Shown piece by piece: positions 9,119-17,473 of a stretch of DNA of 64,000 nucleotides (positions within the stretch are counted from its first letter, which is position 1; every line of letters begins with the position of its first letter). Under the pieces are notes generated by a model. The model was not told the origin of the DNA, ran no database searches, and saw nothing but the letters and a program-made list of their open reading frames with translations. Source of the stretch: Planctomycetota bacterium (GTDB taxonomy: Bacteria > Planctomycetota > Planctomycetia > Pirellulales > Pirellulaceae). The stretch spans positions 34,704-98,703 of the forward strand of contig JAPLNL010000033.1 of NCBI GenBank assembly GCA_026692905.1. The letters run 5' to 3'. A program made the translations under genes and the position numbers.

Positions 9119-11106
9119 GGTGCTGAGGGGAGGTCGATAATAAACGAGCTCCCTCCACCCTCTTTTGGTGCGTAACTTAGTGTCCCTTGGTGGTCCTCGA
9201 TAATCCCACGACTAATTGCCAGTCCCATACCCAAGCCATTTGTTTTCGTGGTAAAGAACGCATCAAACAATCGTGATCGTTGTGACTCATTGACACCATT
9301 TCCCGAGTCAAGGACCGATATCCTAACCCGTTTCGGGCTGGACTTGATTTCGATCGTTGCAATTTTTTGCGTTTTGGGGTGATCGACCATCGACTCAAGC
9401 GCATTGATAACTAGATTCACCAAAACCTGTTGCAAACGGACGGGGTCGCCAAGCACGACGGAGTTCTTTTCGACGTCCACAATCTGGATGGTCAATCCAC
9501 GCCGCCGAGCCTCTCCTTTTAGCATCGCGGCTGTATCAGCCGCCAATTCGGAAAGATTCAATCGTTCCGATTGGTGTTTGCCTGTCGATACGAAATCGCG
9601 TGTTCGGCGAATAATCTTTGCTGCCCGCGTAATCTCATCTGAAAGTCTTGTCAGAACATGCGACGCTGCTTCGGAAACGGGAGACATCGCCAAAATTTGC
9701 GTCAGGCTAGATACATAATTTTGAATCGCGTTCAGCGGTTGGTTGAGCTCATGGGCCAACTCGCCTGACAATCGTCCCATCACACTCACGCGAGAGAAAT
9801 GGGATAGTTGAGCACGTTTTTCCTCAAGCAGCTCTTCAGCATGCTGGCGATTTTCGATTTCGTTAAGGAGCGAATCATTCACGCTCACCAACTCCTGAGT
9901 CCGTTCGTTGACGCGTTGTTCAAGCATCAAGTTATAGTGTTGCAAAGCTTCTTCTGCTTTTCGACGATCGGTGATGTCGATGGTATGTCCTGCCACCCCA
10001 ATTGGCTTGCCGTCGATGGAGTGGATTTGCTGGCAATTGCTGAGCATCCACAGCCATTCGTTGTCTTTGCCCTTCATTCGGAATTCATGGCTCGCCGTTT
10101 GCTGCTCTCCGGAGAGTATGGTCCGCAAGCTGGCTACTGTTTTCGGGAAGTCCTCTTCGTGAATCCAACTTTCCCAGCTTTCCCCCAAGGCTGCTTCGGT
10201 TGGTTCTCCGGTAATCGTGCAAAAATAATCGCTGGTGAACACACACTGTCCATCCATGGTTAACTGCCAAATGATGGCAGGGACAGATCGCGTTAGGTCT
10301 CTCATCAGGCTTGCTTTTTCTCGTAGCTCTTGCTGAGCAGCTAAGCGATAGGTGAGATCAACGATGCTCCCGATGTACGAAACGGTATTGTTGTGCGTGT
10401 CCGATACGCGATTGAGGGAGAGCTCAACCGTGCACTTGTTTTCCCCTTCTAGTGTGCAGTCGATTCGGTCACCTCCAGGCTGCGAATCCGCGTTGCCTTG
10501 AAGATGTTTTACCAGTCGTTGCTGATCCTTGGCGACGAGCTCATTCCAATGCTTGCCGGCAACTTCGTTGAATGTTAAGCCAGTGATTCTTTCCCATTCC
10601 GGATTAACATAGCTTAGCTGATGGCATGGGTCGCATTCGAAGATACCGACGGGGCACGTTTGTGCTAATGCGGTAAATCGCTTCTCGTTTTGCTCAAACA
10701 ACAGAAAGGCTTGTTTGATATGCGAGATATTCGTATAGCAGGTGATAACACCAACACACCGCCCTTCCGAGCCACGTATGGGGCTCCTCGAGACCAGGAG
10801 CGTTCTTTGTTCGTATCCCAAATCCCAAGTTTCTTCGATCGATTCCGCTTTGCCGGTAGAAATGACATATTGATCACGCTCGCGAATCGATTGCGCTAAT
10901 GCCCTTGGCAAGAACTCGTACGAATCACGGCCTGGCAAATCATCCACGGAACACTTGAGAAACTCCGCGACTCTTTGGCTCCCAATGAGAACGATTCCAT
11001 CGCAATCTTTGATAAGAATGGCTTCGCTCGAGGAATTGAGTGCCAGCACCAGCAGTTCTTTGGTCAGACGAATCTGCGGGTGACGCTTGAAGGACGTGTT
11101 TGTCAA
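9115..11106 (-). CDS. PAS-domain sensor histidine kinase
   Basis: A soluble-looking kinase of about 663 residues with no transmembrane segment. Three PAS domains lie at about residues 15-130, 145-260 and 275-390; the second and third have PAC-like ends (VSYIGSIVDLT, IGVAGHTIDITDRR). A coiled coil at about 395-440 leads to an HWE/FixL-like dimerisation helix with H452 in HELNQPL. The ATPase domain has N-box NLVINALES, DSGNGV and GLGMGLAIS. The start is TTG at 11106, preceded by AAGGAAG with a 5-nt spacer. The frame remains open to a TTG at 11160, but that lies inside a palindromic repeat and is unlikely. No response regulator is adjacent, so this is an orphan kinase; the DctB/FixL-like HELNQPL box suggests a transcriptional response regulator as partner. 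Confidence 0.87.
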   Translation of the reverse strand: MTNTSFKRHPQIRLTKELLVLALNSSSEAILIKDCDGIVLIGSQRVAEFLKCSVDDLPGRDSYEFLPRALAQSIRERDQYVISTGKAESIEETWDLGYEQRTLLVSRSPIRGSEGRCVGVITCYTNISHIKQAFLLFEQNEKRFTALAQTCPVGIFECDPCHQLSYVNPEWERITGLTFNEVAGKHWNELVAKDQQRLVKHLQGNADSQPGGDRIDCTLEGENKCTVELSLNRVSDTHNNTVSYIGSIVDLTYRLAAQQELREKASLMRDLTRSVPAIIWQLTMDGQCVFTSDYFCTITGEPTEAALGESWESWIHEEDFPKTVASLRTILSGEQQTASHEFRMKGKDNEWLWMLSNCQQIHSIDGKPIGVAGHTIDITDRRKAEEALQHYNLMLEQRVNERTQELVSVNDSLLNEIENRQHAEELLEEKRAQLSHFSRVSVMGRLSGELAHELNQPLNAIQNYVSSLTQILAMSPVSEAASHVLTRLSDEITRAAKIIRRTRDFVSTGKHQSERLNLSELAADTAAMLKGEARRRGLTIQIVDVEKNSVVLGDPVRLQQVLVNLVINALESMVDHPKTQKIATIEIKSSPKRVRISVLDSGNGVNESQRSRLFDAFFTTKTNGLGMGLAISRGIIEDHQGTLSYAPKEGGGSSFIIDLPSAP

Positions 11107-11145
11107 AGTGACTTCCTTTAGTCGAGCGGCGAGTTCCAAAATACC

Positions 11146-11204
11146 TAGCACGACGCGCAAGCTAGTGAATCCACCATTATTACACTAGCTTGCGCGTCGT
11201 GCTA
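11146..11204. repeat. 22-bp perfect inverted repeat upstream of histidine kinase
   Basis: Arms 11146-11167 and 11183-11204 are exact reverse complements around a 15-nt loop. The arm core (actagcttgcgcgtcgtgct) is the same unit repeated in tandem at 12472-12627. The bases ccaccat in the loop also complement atggtgg just outside the right arm (11204-11210), so an alternative fold exists. It could act as a bidirectional terminator between the divergent kinase and prenyltransferase-fold genes or be a REP-type element. Confidence 0.9.
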
Positions 11205-11239
11205 TGGTGGTCATGCTGCCGCTCGCCATACTGGTACCG

Positions 11240-12334
11240 TTACTTGAGATAAGCCAGTGTAAGCAAAACATAGCCCGTAACAAGGTTTGGGTCACCTTCC
11301 ATCCAGCGTGCATCTGGATTGGTCCACGATCCATTTTCCTTTTGGGTATTTTTCAGTTGGATCAATAGCTCCGCTTTCCAGTCGCGATTTCCATCCTTGG
11401 TGCCGAATTCTTTTTCACCTAAAGCATCCAATGCTTTGGCCATCGTATGTTGATAGTAGTACAACCCCGAGCTTCCCATACCGGGATTGGTCGACACGGA
11501 ATAGTTGTTGTACAAAAATTTCTTAGCTGCTTTAACGCGAAAATCTTCTTTGTCGACCCCGGCGAAGATCATGCTCTTCATCCCTGCGTAAGTCATCGAA
11601 GCATAGGACCGCAACCCACCGTTTTCATCTTTGCCGGCCATCGAATCACCGCCTGCGGCAGGTGTGTAGTAAAACCCACCGTCATTGATCTTCGATGCGA
11701 ACTCGGTCCTGTTGTTGGCGGACTCTAAGTTCTGGCAGCGAGATACAAACGCGAGAGCCTTCTTTATGGCTTCATCTTCCTCGCTCACACCTGCACTGCG
11801 TAAAGCATCGATCAAGAACGCCGTGTTTGAAAGATCGGGACGCGATTTGCTGCCGTAGCCTGCTCCACCATAAGCTAAATCATCGGACTTGATACCTTCT
11901 CCTTCGTCCCATTGCTGCAATTTGACAAACTTCTCAGCCCCACGAATCAGTTCGTTGTATTTGCCATCCTGATTCGCTTTCGAAAACGCCATAATCGCCA
12001 AACAAGTCTCATAATTTGCATGAGTCGACTTGGGCGCGTACAAACCGCCATCTTCGTGCTTTGTGCTTTGCAAGTACTTTAATGACTTCGCTACAACAGG
12101 ATGTTCTGGCGGTAGATCGACCGAAAGAAGCCCCGCAACCACCAATCCAGTCACCCCTGGCCCGGTCTTGCTGCTGAACGAGCCGTCCTCGGCTTGGCCA
12201 ACATCTCTGAGATAGCCGACCGCTTTTTTGACCATTTCCTGCCGCTCGGCTGGTCCTTGGGCCTCAAGAAACGAAAAGGACGAGAGCATCCACATCACGA
12301 CGAGGGCCAAGGACCAAAGGCTTGTTAGTTTCAT
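11240..12334 (-). CDS. Secreted prenyltransferase/squalene-cyclase-fold repeat protein
   Basis: A 364-residue protein with signal peptide (residues 1-25, ending FLEAQG). It consists of repeated alpha-alpha units of the prenyltransferase/terpene-cyclase toroid: AVGYLRDVGQAEDGSF, SLKYLQSTKHEDGGLYAP, FVSRCQNLESANN and QLKNTQKENGSWTNPD all show the QxxDGxW/F-type pattern. The family is common as secreted proteins of unknown function in planctomycetes. The catalytic DXDD motif of true squalene-hopene cyclases was not seen and the chain is half their length, so it is unlikely to make hopanoids. A role in binding or a cobalamin/complement-like scaffold is conceivable but not shown. No operon partner; the inverted repeat at 11146-11204 lies beyond its 3' end. 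Confidence 0.8.
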   Translation of the reverse strand: MKLTSLWSLALVVMWMLSSFSFLEAQGPAERQEMVKKAVGYLRDVGQAEDGSFSSKTGPGVTGLVVAGLLSVDLPPEHPVVAKSLKYLQSTKHEDGGLYAPKSTHANYETCLAIMAFSKANQDGKYNELIRGAEKFVKLQQWDEGEGIKSDDLAYGGAGYGSKSRPDLSNTAFLIDALRSAGVSEEDEAIKKALAFVSRCQNLESANNRTEFASKINDGGFYYTPAAGGDSMAGKDENGGLRSYASMTYAGMKSMIFAGVDKEDFRVKAAKKFLYNNYSVSTNPGMGSSGLYYYQHTMAKALDALGEKEFGTKDGNRDWKAELLIQLKNTQKENGSWTNPDARWMEGDPNLVTGYVLLTLAYLK

Positions 12335-12386
12335 TAATTCGACTCACCAAGGTAACGAAATTCGCATTGACTCAAACAAATTATAG

Positions 12387-12627
12387 ACTAGCACGACCTC
12401 GCCACCACGCTATCGGACGCACATTTTTTGTCCTAGCACGACCCATAAGCGGGTGAATTTGGCGTCGAATTCACTAGCTTGCGCGTCGTGCTAGGAAAAA
12501 GAGCGTCGAATTCACTAGCTTGCGCGTCGTGCTAGGAAAAAGAGCGTCGAATTCACTAGCTTGCGCGTCGTGCTAGGAAAAAGAGTGAATTTGATGTCGA
12601 ATTCACTAGCTTGCGCGTCGTGCTAGG
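12387..12627. repeat. Tandem array of 41-bp repeats sharing a palindromic core
   Basis: The 24-bp core beginning cactagcttgcgcgtcgtgc occurs at 12472-12495, 12513-12536, 12554-12577 and 12604-12627. The first three are exactly 41 bp apart with identical linkers (ggaaaaagagcgtcgaatt); the fourth is 50 bp away with a 9-bp insert. Two truncated copies in the opposite orientation (ctagcacgac) stand at 12388-12397 and 12433-12442. The same core forms the inverted repeat at 11146-11204. The array fills the gap between divergent genes and carries no reading frame. Confidence 0.92.
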
Positions 12628-12779
12628 AAAACAGCTGCCTCTGGACACTGGAAAGGAGATTGAATCTGACGCCCCAAACGCATGACAAATTGCTGATCGA
12701 CTCGGCATCGAGTACACTTCCCCTCCCACGACCACCCCATAACAATTTTTCCTTTACCGAATTCCCTGTCGAGTTTTGC

Positions 12780-14366
12780 ATGGGTCAACTGCGATTTCGA
12801 GTGCCGGATCCTGAGAGCTACGACGCGCGAATATGGGGTACCGCGTTCGTATCTGGCATCGAAGGGATACCATGGGCAAGCAAAAATCGAGTTGAAAAAG
12901 ACTGCTTGATCATCGAGCGGGCTGTCAACGAATCCGGGAAATTGTCGATCGTTTGGCCGACCGAAGAGTACGGGCCGATCATGCTTTCAACCGCGTCTCT
13001 ACGATGCCAAGAAGCTCCTTATCTCTTACACCTCGAACTCGCCCGGGGAACAATCCATCGCATTCGTGGCCGGGGAATCGATTGGCAACGACTCGGGCTC
13101 AAATTGCCGGAAGCATTTACTTCACTCATGGATCGCGCTGTCTCAGCGTTTGTCCAAGCGATCCTAGCGGCGGACGATTTAGACCGTTGTGTCCTGCTCG
13201 CTCAGACGGCCATCGATTTTGCCGTAACCGCATCCAAACCGCTATCTCGTGCATTCATTTCTCAGTCGCTGCATGCACGTCATCAATCCGAGAAGCAACT
13301 CAGCACTCTCTTGGGTATTAAACTCGCGCCATCGCAAGCCTGGGAACAAGATGTAGAAGCGGTCCTACCTGCTATCAACACCATCAATATCTCGATGGAA
13401 ATGGGCCAACTCGAGACCGAGTCCAAAGAATCGGCGCTCGCCGTCATCGACTCACAACTCCAGTGGGCTCGACGCAATTCGCTTCGAATCTTCGGAGGCC
13501 CGCTGCTTAATCTTCAGTCACATGCGGTGCCCAAGTGGCTTTACCTCCTCAGCGATTTCCCCTCGATGTACGAGGCTGCTTGCAAGCATGCGACAATGAT
13601 GGTCGAGCGTTACCGCGGTCAAGTTCACTTGTGGTCGGCTGCGGCTGGTCTGAATGCCCCCAACACATTGGGCATCACCGATGAACAAGTATTGCACTTG
13701 GCGGTCGGTGTTATTCAAGCCGTCCGTAGAAGCGATCCGAAGACGCCGGTTGTGCTCACCATCGATGCGCCGTGGGCTGAATACTTGGGGCAAAAGCCCG
13801 ATGGCATTAGCCCATTGCACTTTGCCGATGCTCTCATCCGTGCAGATTTAGGCCTTTCAGGATTAGGTCTCGAACTCAATTTCAACTACTGGCAGGGCGG
13901 GTCGATGCCGCGTGATCTGGTCGATGTATCCGATTTGATCGACCATTGGAACATTCTGGGGCTGCCTCTATTGGCTCACGTCTCCGCGCCCTGCCATCTG
14001 CAAACCGACCCCATGGCAACCGCCAAATCCGAATTGGTTTCGAATTGGCGTTACCCAAACTACCCCTGGTGGGATCAGTCGCAAATGTCCGACAGCGGAT
14101 CGATCGAACTCCCAGCCGGCGCCCCCATTGCACCGGTTCTGGCCAGCATGAATTCGGCTCAAGCAATCCGAGTACGCATGCCGGTAAACGGTTTAGAAGT
14201 AATCCAGATGCTGCTCGCCAAAAGCAATGTTCACGGAATCTTCTGGAATCAATATTCGGATCGAGAAGACCATGTCTACCCAAACGCAGGACTAGTCGCC
14301 GCCAGCGGTAAACGTCGCTCTCTGCTCGATGGACTTAGCCGCCTCAGACAATTGCATGTGCATTGA
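12780..14366 (+). CDS. GH10-like (xylanase-fold) protein with altered active site
   Basis: A 528-residue protein resembling the planctomycete proteins annotated as endo-1,4-beta-xylanase-like. Start chosen at ATG 12780, which gives MGQLRFRVPDPES, the usual beginning of this family. A TTG at 12660 is open but preceded by AAAGGAG only 1 nt away and adds 40 unlikely residues. An N-terminal beta domain (about 1-125) precedes a TIM-barrel part with GH10 landmarks (VHLWSAAAGLN, LGLELNFNYW, IHGIFWNQYSDREDH). In GH10 enzymes the acid/base Glu follows a W-D-V-V-N-E motif; here the equivalent reads W-S-A-A-A-G-L-N, and no TELD nucleophile motif is seen. It has no signal peptide, so it is probably cytoplasmic. 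It may be catalytically inert or act on another substrate. Confidence 0.7.
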   Translation: MGQLRFRVPDPESYDARIWGTAFVSGIEGIPWASKNRVEKDCLIIERAVNESGKLSIVWPTEEYGPIMLSTASLRCQEAPYLLHLELARGTIHRIRGRGIDWQRLGLKLPEAFTSLMDRAVSAFVQAILAADDLDRCVLLAQTAIDFAVTASKPLSRAFISQSLHARHQSEKQLSTLLGIKLAPSQAWEQDVEAVLPAINTINISMEMGQLETESKESALAVIDSQLQWARRNSLRIFGGPLLNLQSHAVPKWLYLLSDFPSMYEAACKHATMMVERYRGQVHLWSAAAGLNAPNTLGITDEQVLHLAVGVIQAVRRSDPKTPVVLTIDAPWAEYLGQKPDGISPLHFADALIRADLGLSGLGLELNFNYWQGGSMPRDLVDVSDLIDHWNILGLPLLAHVSAPCHLQTDPMATAKSELVSNWRYPNYPWWDQSQMSDSGSIELPAGAPIAPVLASMNSAQAIRVRMPVNGLEVIQMLLAKSNVHGIFWNQYSDREDHVYPNAGLVAASGKRRSLLDGLSRLRQLHVH

Positions 14367-14386
14367 TCGACGCCCAGCGATCGCGT

Positions 14387-15283
14387 CTATGCTGCCCGGC
14401 GATTCTCGTTGGTCTGAACCCTACTTCGTTCAGTCTCCATCGCCGAACTAGCCAACTCTAAGCGGCTTTGAACAGAGCGAACGAAGGTTCTGTCGCGGAT
14501 GCCCATCACCCAACCCAGTCGCTCGGCCACTGTCTTGGGGCTCATCAATCCACCAGCCAGATGTCCAAGCCGCCGTGCAAGAGAATCGATAACGACTCCA
14601 CTCTCTTCAATCGAGGAATACGCACATGCCAATTGTCCGCAGGCACGGCCAATTTCGTATCCCGATTCTTGACCAGCGGCAACTCGTTTCGGAGCTTGAA
14701 TCGTGACTTCTTCCGCCGCCTCAATTTCGAAGTCCATGGCGGAACCCAGAAGAGCAAATTCGACTTCGGCAACCTCTCGCGTGCAAGGCTCAAGCCATCC
14801 CCCAATACTCTTTAAAATGCGTTTGCGAAAAACTCCTCCGCAAAGCAACGGAGCGGCAACGACATCAGCGGAGTCCGTGACCCGACGATGTGGCAATGAT
14901 TCGCCAGAGAGCCCAAGATAGAGCTGTTTCGTAGCTGAGTCACCGATGGGTTGGCATACTGCAGATACCGTTCTGTCCTGCAACAAATGGAGAGCTTCCT
15001 CGCACCAATGTGCGTCCACCACCGAGCCTGGTAGCAGAACTTGGACAATTGGCGAGCACGCGGAAGCGACCGCCAAATTGAGCTGTTGGGAAAAACTGGC
15101 TCCTTGCTCCGACTCGATTAAAATCAATTCGTCTTGATCCAAGCCGTAAGGGTCGTTGTAGCGACCATCGTGAGCTAATAGGACTTCGAAATCGCTCTCT
15201 CGGTTCTCAAGAATTGAGAGGAGAGTGAGTTCGAGACCAGAATCATCGTGAAGGTGAGGAACAATGATTGAAAGACGCGGCAC
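14387..15283 (-). CDS. GT2-like glycosyltransferase family protein
   Basis: About 298 residues. Start chosen at GTG 15283 (MPRLSIIVPHLHDD), the usual first strand of a GT-A fold, with GGAG 9 nt upstream; a TTG six codons earlier is also open. Residues 3-110 look like a family 2 glycosyltransferase nucleotide-binding region (SIIVPHLHDDSGLELTLLSI, FEVLLAHDGR, LNLAVASACSPIVQVLLPGS). The usual DxD becomes G-S-V-V-D, so metal binding is uncertain, and the C-terminal 120 residues are not recognised. It ends 20 bp from the convergent GH10-like gene. It could act in exopolysaccharide synthesis or be a degenerate transferase. Confidence 0.62.
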   Translation of the reverse strand: MPRLSIIVPHLHDDSGLELTLLSILENRESDFEVLLAHDGRYNDPYGLDQDELILIESEQGASFSQQLNLAVASACSPIVQVLLPGSVVDAHWCEEALHLLQDRTVSAVCQPIGDSATKQLYLGLSGESLPHRRVTDSADVVAAPLLCGGVFRKRILKSIGGWLEPCTREVAEVEFALLGSAMDFEIEAAEEVTIQAPKRVAAGQESGYEIGRACGQLACAYSSIEESGVVIDSLARRLGHLAGGLMSPKTVAERLGWVMGIRDRTFVRSVQSRLELASSAMETERSRVQTNENRRAA

Positions 15284-15617
15284 TTCGATGGACTCCAGCA
15301 AATCGCGATTGGGCGAACTGAATCAACCTGAACTCTAGCATCGATCGGCCAGATTGAAACCGAAATTCAGCCATTTGGACGTTTGCCAGTTAGTTAAGCC
15401 TGGGTGACTTTGACGGATGCGTTGTTTTGTCAACAGGGTGATATCATTGAAGCGGTAGTGCCTTGAATGCAACTCCAGCCCATTGTGGGATAGATCTTGA
15501 AAAACACACAACGACTTTCTTGGATTTATGCGGCTTCGTTTCACCCGTTACAATGTTGTGATCCAATTGCTAGCTTATCGAAACCAAAGATTCCATCCTT
15601 TTTAGAGCAACGATACC
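15284..15617. other. Intergenic region between divergent genes, no gene seen
   Basis: About 330 bp between the divergent GT2-like and PIG-L genes. Frames are short and lack recognisable protein sequence. It should hold promoters for both directions, but I found no convincing -35/-10 pair or palindromic operator. Confidence 0.6.
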
Positions 15618-16367
15618 ATGCCGTCCGTCCTCGCGCTTTTTGCACACCCAGATGATATTGAGTTCGTTGCCGCGGGAACTCTCCTCCTGCTCAAAGAACT
15701 TGGTTGGGATATCCACTACTGCAATGTAGCGAACGGATGTTGCGGTTCCACCGTAACCGATCGCGACGAAACAGCGGCGATTCGTGGCGTCGAGTCAGAA
15801 CGCTCGGCGAGGCTTTTGGAAGCGCACTACTATCCACCTTTTTGCGATGATCTCGAGATTTTTTACAATCGCGAAAATTTAGCTAAAGTCGCAGCTATCG
15901 TCAGGCAAGCTAAGCCCAACGTCGTGCTGACACACGCTGCTAACGATTATATGGAGGACCACATGGAAACCTGCCGCCTTGCAGTCACCGCTGCATTTGC
16001 CAAAGGCATCCCAAACTTCAAAAGTAATCCAAGTGAACCTAGTTTCGATGGTGATGTTGCGATCTACCACGCGCAGCCCCACGGAAACCGGACACCATCC
16101 GGTGAAACCGTTATACCGAAATTAGCCATTCCAATCGACAAGGTACTCGAGCGAAAACTGGCAATGCTGGATTGTCACCAATCACAGCAGCAATGGCTTC
16201 AAGCAACCCAAGGAATGAACTCTTACCTGCAGGCCATGCTAGAGCTTGGAGGAGAAGTGGCAAAACTTGCAAATCTCGAATGCAAAGTCGCCGAAGGTTG
16301 GCATAAACATCTCCATCTAGGATTCGGTCCAATCGAATACGATCCGCTCTCGCAATTGTTTGGTTAA
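15618..16367 (+). CDS. PIG-L/LmbE family zinc N-deacetylase
   Basis: A 249-residue cytoplasmic enzyme with the family signature AHPDD at residues 9-13, where His and Asp bind zinc and the second Asp is the general base. The third ligand region THAANDYMEDHMETC follows at about residue 106, and HLHLGFG lies near the C-terminus. The family removes N-acetyl groups from GlcNAc-type sugars (mycothiol/bacillithiol precursors, GPI intermediates) and related amides; substrate here is unknown. Planctomycete homologues are often called glucosamine-6-phosphate deaminase-like, a legacy label. It is followed by a 22-bp triplication that includes its stop codon. Confidence 0.87.
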   Translation: MPSVLALFAHPDDIEFVAAGTLLLLKELGWDIHYCNVANGCCGSTVTDRDETAAIRGVESERSARLLEAHYYPPFCDDLEIFYNRENLAKVAAIVRQAKPNVVLTHAANDYMEDHMETCRLAVTAAFAKGIPNFKSNPSEPSFDGDVAIYHAQPHGNRTPSGETVIPKLAIPIDKVLERKLAMLDCHQSQQQWLQATQGMNSYLQAMLELGGEVAKLANLECKVAEGWHKHLHLGFGPIEYDPLSQLFG

Positions 16368-16420
16368 TCAGACGGCATTGTTTGGTTAATCAGACGGCAT
16401 TGTTTTGTTAATCAGACGGC
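16355..16420. repeat. Three tandem 22-bp repeats spanning the deacetylase stop codon
   Basis: Units at 16355-16376, 16377-16398 and 16399-16420 are consecutive. Units 1 and 2 are identical and unit 3 differs by one base (tttggtt to ttttgtt). Unit 1 contains the last codons and TAA of the upstream gene, so the array arose by duplication of the gene's 3' end and each unit carries a copy of the terminal codons plus stop. Confidence 0.95.
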
Positions 16421-16566
16421 AGAGTGAAGCGTGTCTATTGCGTTGAACATCACATGTGGTTCATTCGGCACAACCCCACAAACACCGTTTTGCTCTAGCC
16501 CTGCCGTTGCCAACGACGATAGCCGTAACAAAGGGTTTTCTCGGCTACAGAAAAGATTCAAACGCT

Positions 16567-16854
16567 ATGGACATCGATCGAAACCGATATTTTATGTTCG
16601 GCGTCATACTGTTCCTCCTAGGGTTACAGTTTCGCCTCGTCGACTCGTTTGTGCTCAACGAGAATAGCACTCGCGCGTTATACCGATTCGCTCAAAAATC
16701 GAACCTCGCCGACAACAGTGTGGCTACGAATACCTACATGCAAGTAGGCACTCCGAAGAAGAACATGCGTCCACCGAACTGGTTGGGGTTTGTGCTTCTC
16801 ACCGTCGGTGGCGTCATTTCCTTGCATGCCATGGTATTGCCGCGACGCCAATGA
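16567..16854 (+). CDS. Small two-helix membrane protein
   Basis: A 95-residue protein starting MDIDRNRYFMFGVILFLLG. An open extension upstream to 16456 has no hydrophobic or conserved character, so the ATG at 16567 is preferred. Two hydrophobic helices (about residues 9-25 and 70-90) flank a polar loop containing FVLNENSTRALYRF. Function is unknown. It lies 50 bp before another small membrane-anchored protein and may be co-transcribed with it. Confidence 0.65.
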   Translation: MDIDRNRYFMFGVILFLLGLQFRLVDSFVLNENSTRALYRFAQKSNLADNSVATNTYMQVGTPKKNMRPPNWLGFVLLTVGGVISLHAMVLPRRQ

Positions 16855-16903
16855 GCTTGCGATGGATTCCAATAAAATTCCGTCTCTCTGAGAATCATGA
16901 ATC

Positions 16904-17299
16904 ATGCAAGTGCTAAAGTCTTCTTCGTTTTGGGTAATTTTGACGGCACTCGTTCTTGCAGCTTACGTGAACCTCAGCGGCGAGCTCAATCAGTCCAATA
17001 CGATCATGGCGAGCGATCGACCATCGTTGGCTCAGATGTCGAAGCAAGACTCCTTGATGCGCGAGGGAACACCGCTTACCGACATCAAAGGTCGATTCAA
17101 AAAGCAGGGTGATCGATTTTTGTTCGTCGAGGACGGTACGACCAAGTTTTTCAAATGCTTGGAAAATCTTTGCTTGCAGCGTGTGACTACGAATTTACAG
17201 GATGACGATCGCGCCGCTACCTGGTTGATCTCGGCCAAGTTCACGGAGTTCAACGATACAAACTATTTGCTGGTAGAAAAAGCCGTTCGAAGCAGATGA
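16904..17299 (+). CDS. Small membrane-anchored or exported protein
   Basis: 131 residues with one N-terminal hydrophobic helix (about 8-21, FWVILTALVLAAYVNL) and a polar domain of about 90 residues rich in beta-type sequence (GRFKKQGDRFLFVEDG, TWLISAKFTEFNDTNYLLVEKAV). The pair of Cys in KCLENLCLQR could form a disulfide if exported. The domain resembles small one-domain beta proteins but I recognise no family. Start at ATG 16904; no strong ribosome site. Confidence 0.65.
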   Translation: MQVLKSSSFWVILTALVLAAYVNLSGELNQSNTIMASDRPSLAQMSKQDSLMREGTPLTDIKGRFKKQGDRFLFVEDGTTKFFKCLENLCLQRVTTNLQDDDRAATWLISAKFTEFNDTNYLLVEKAVRSR

Positions 17300-17473
17300 G
17301 AATTCGTTCCTAGGCTAGCAATCCTTGGTCGCCGCTCTCTGGGACATTGACTTCGCACCCCCGACGGACGATCATTCTACATTAGCAATCGCGTCGCACT
17401 CGCTGGCTACTCGGGCCGAAGCTGAGGTATACTTGCCGCTGGTTGTCCCCACCCACCGCCGAGGATCTCGATC

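Noticed and set aside
12462..12627. Possible CRISPR array
   Set aside because: Units are adjacent with identical linkers rather than unique spacers, the core is palindromic, and no cas gene is present.
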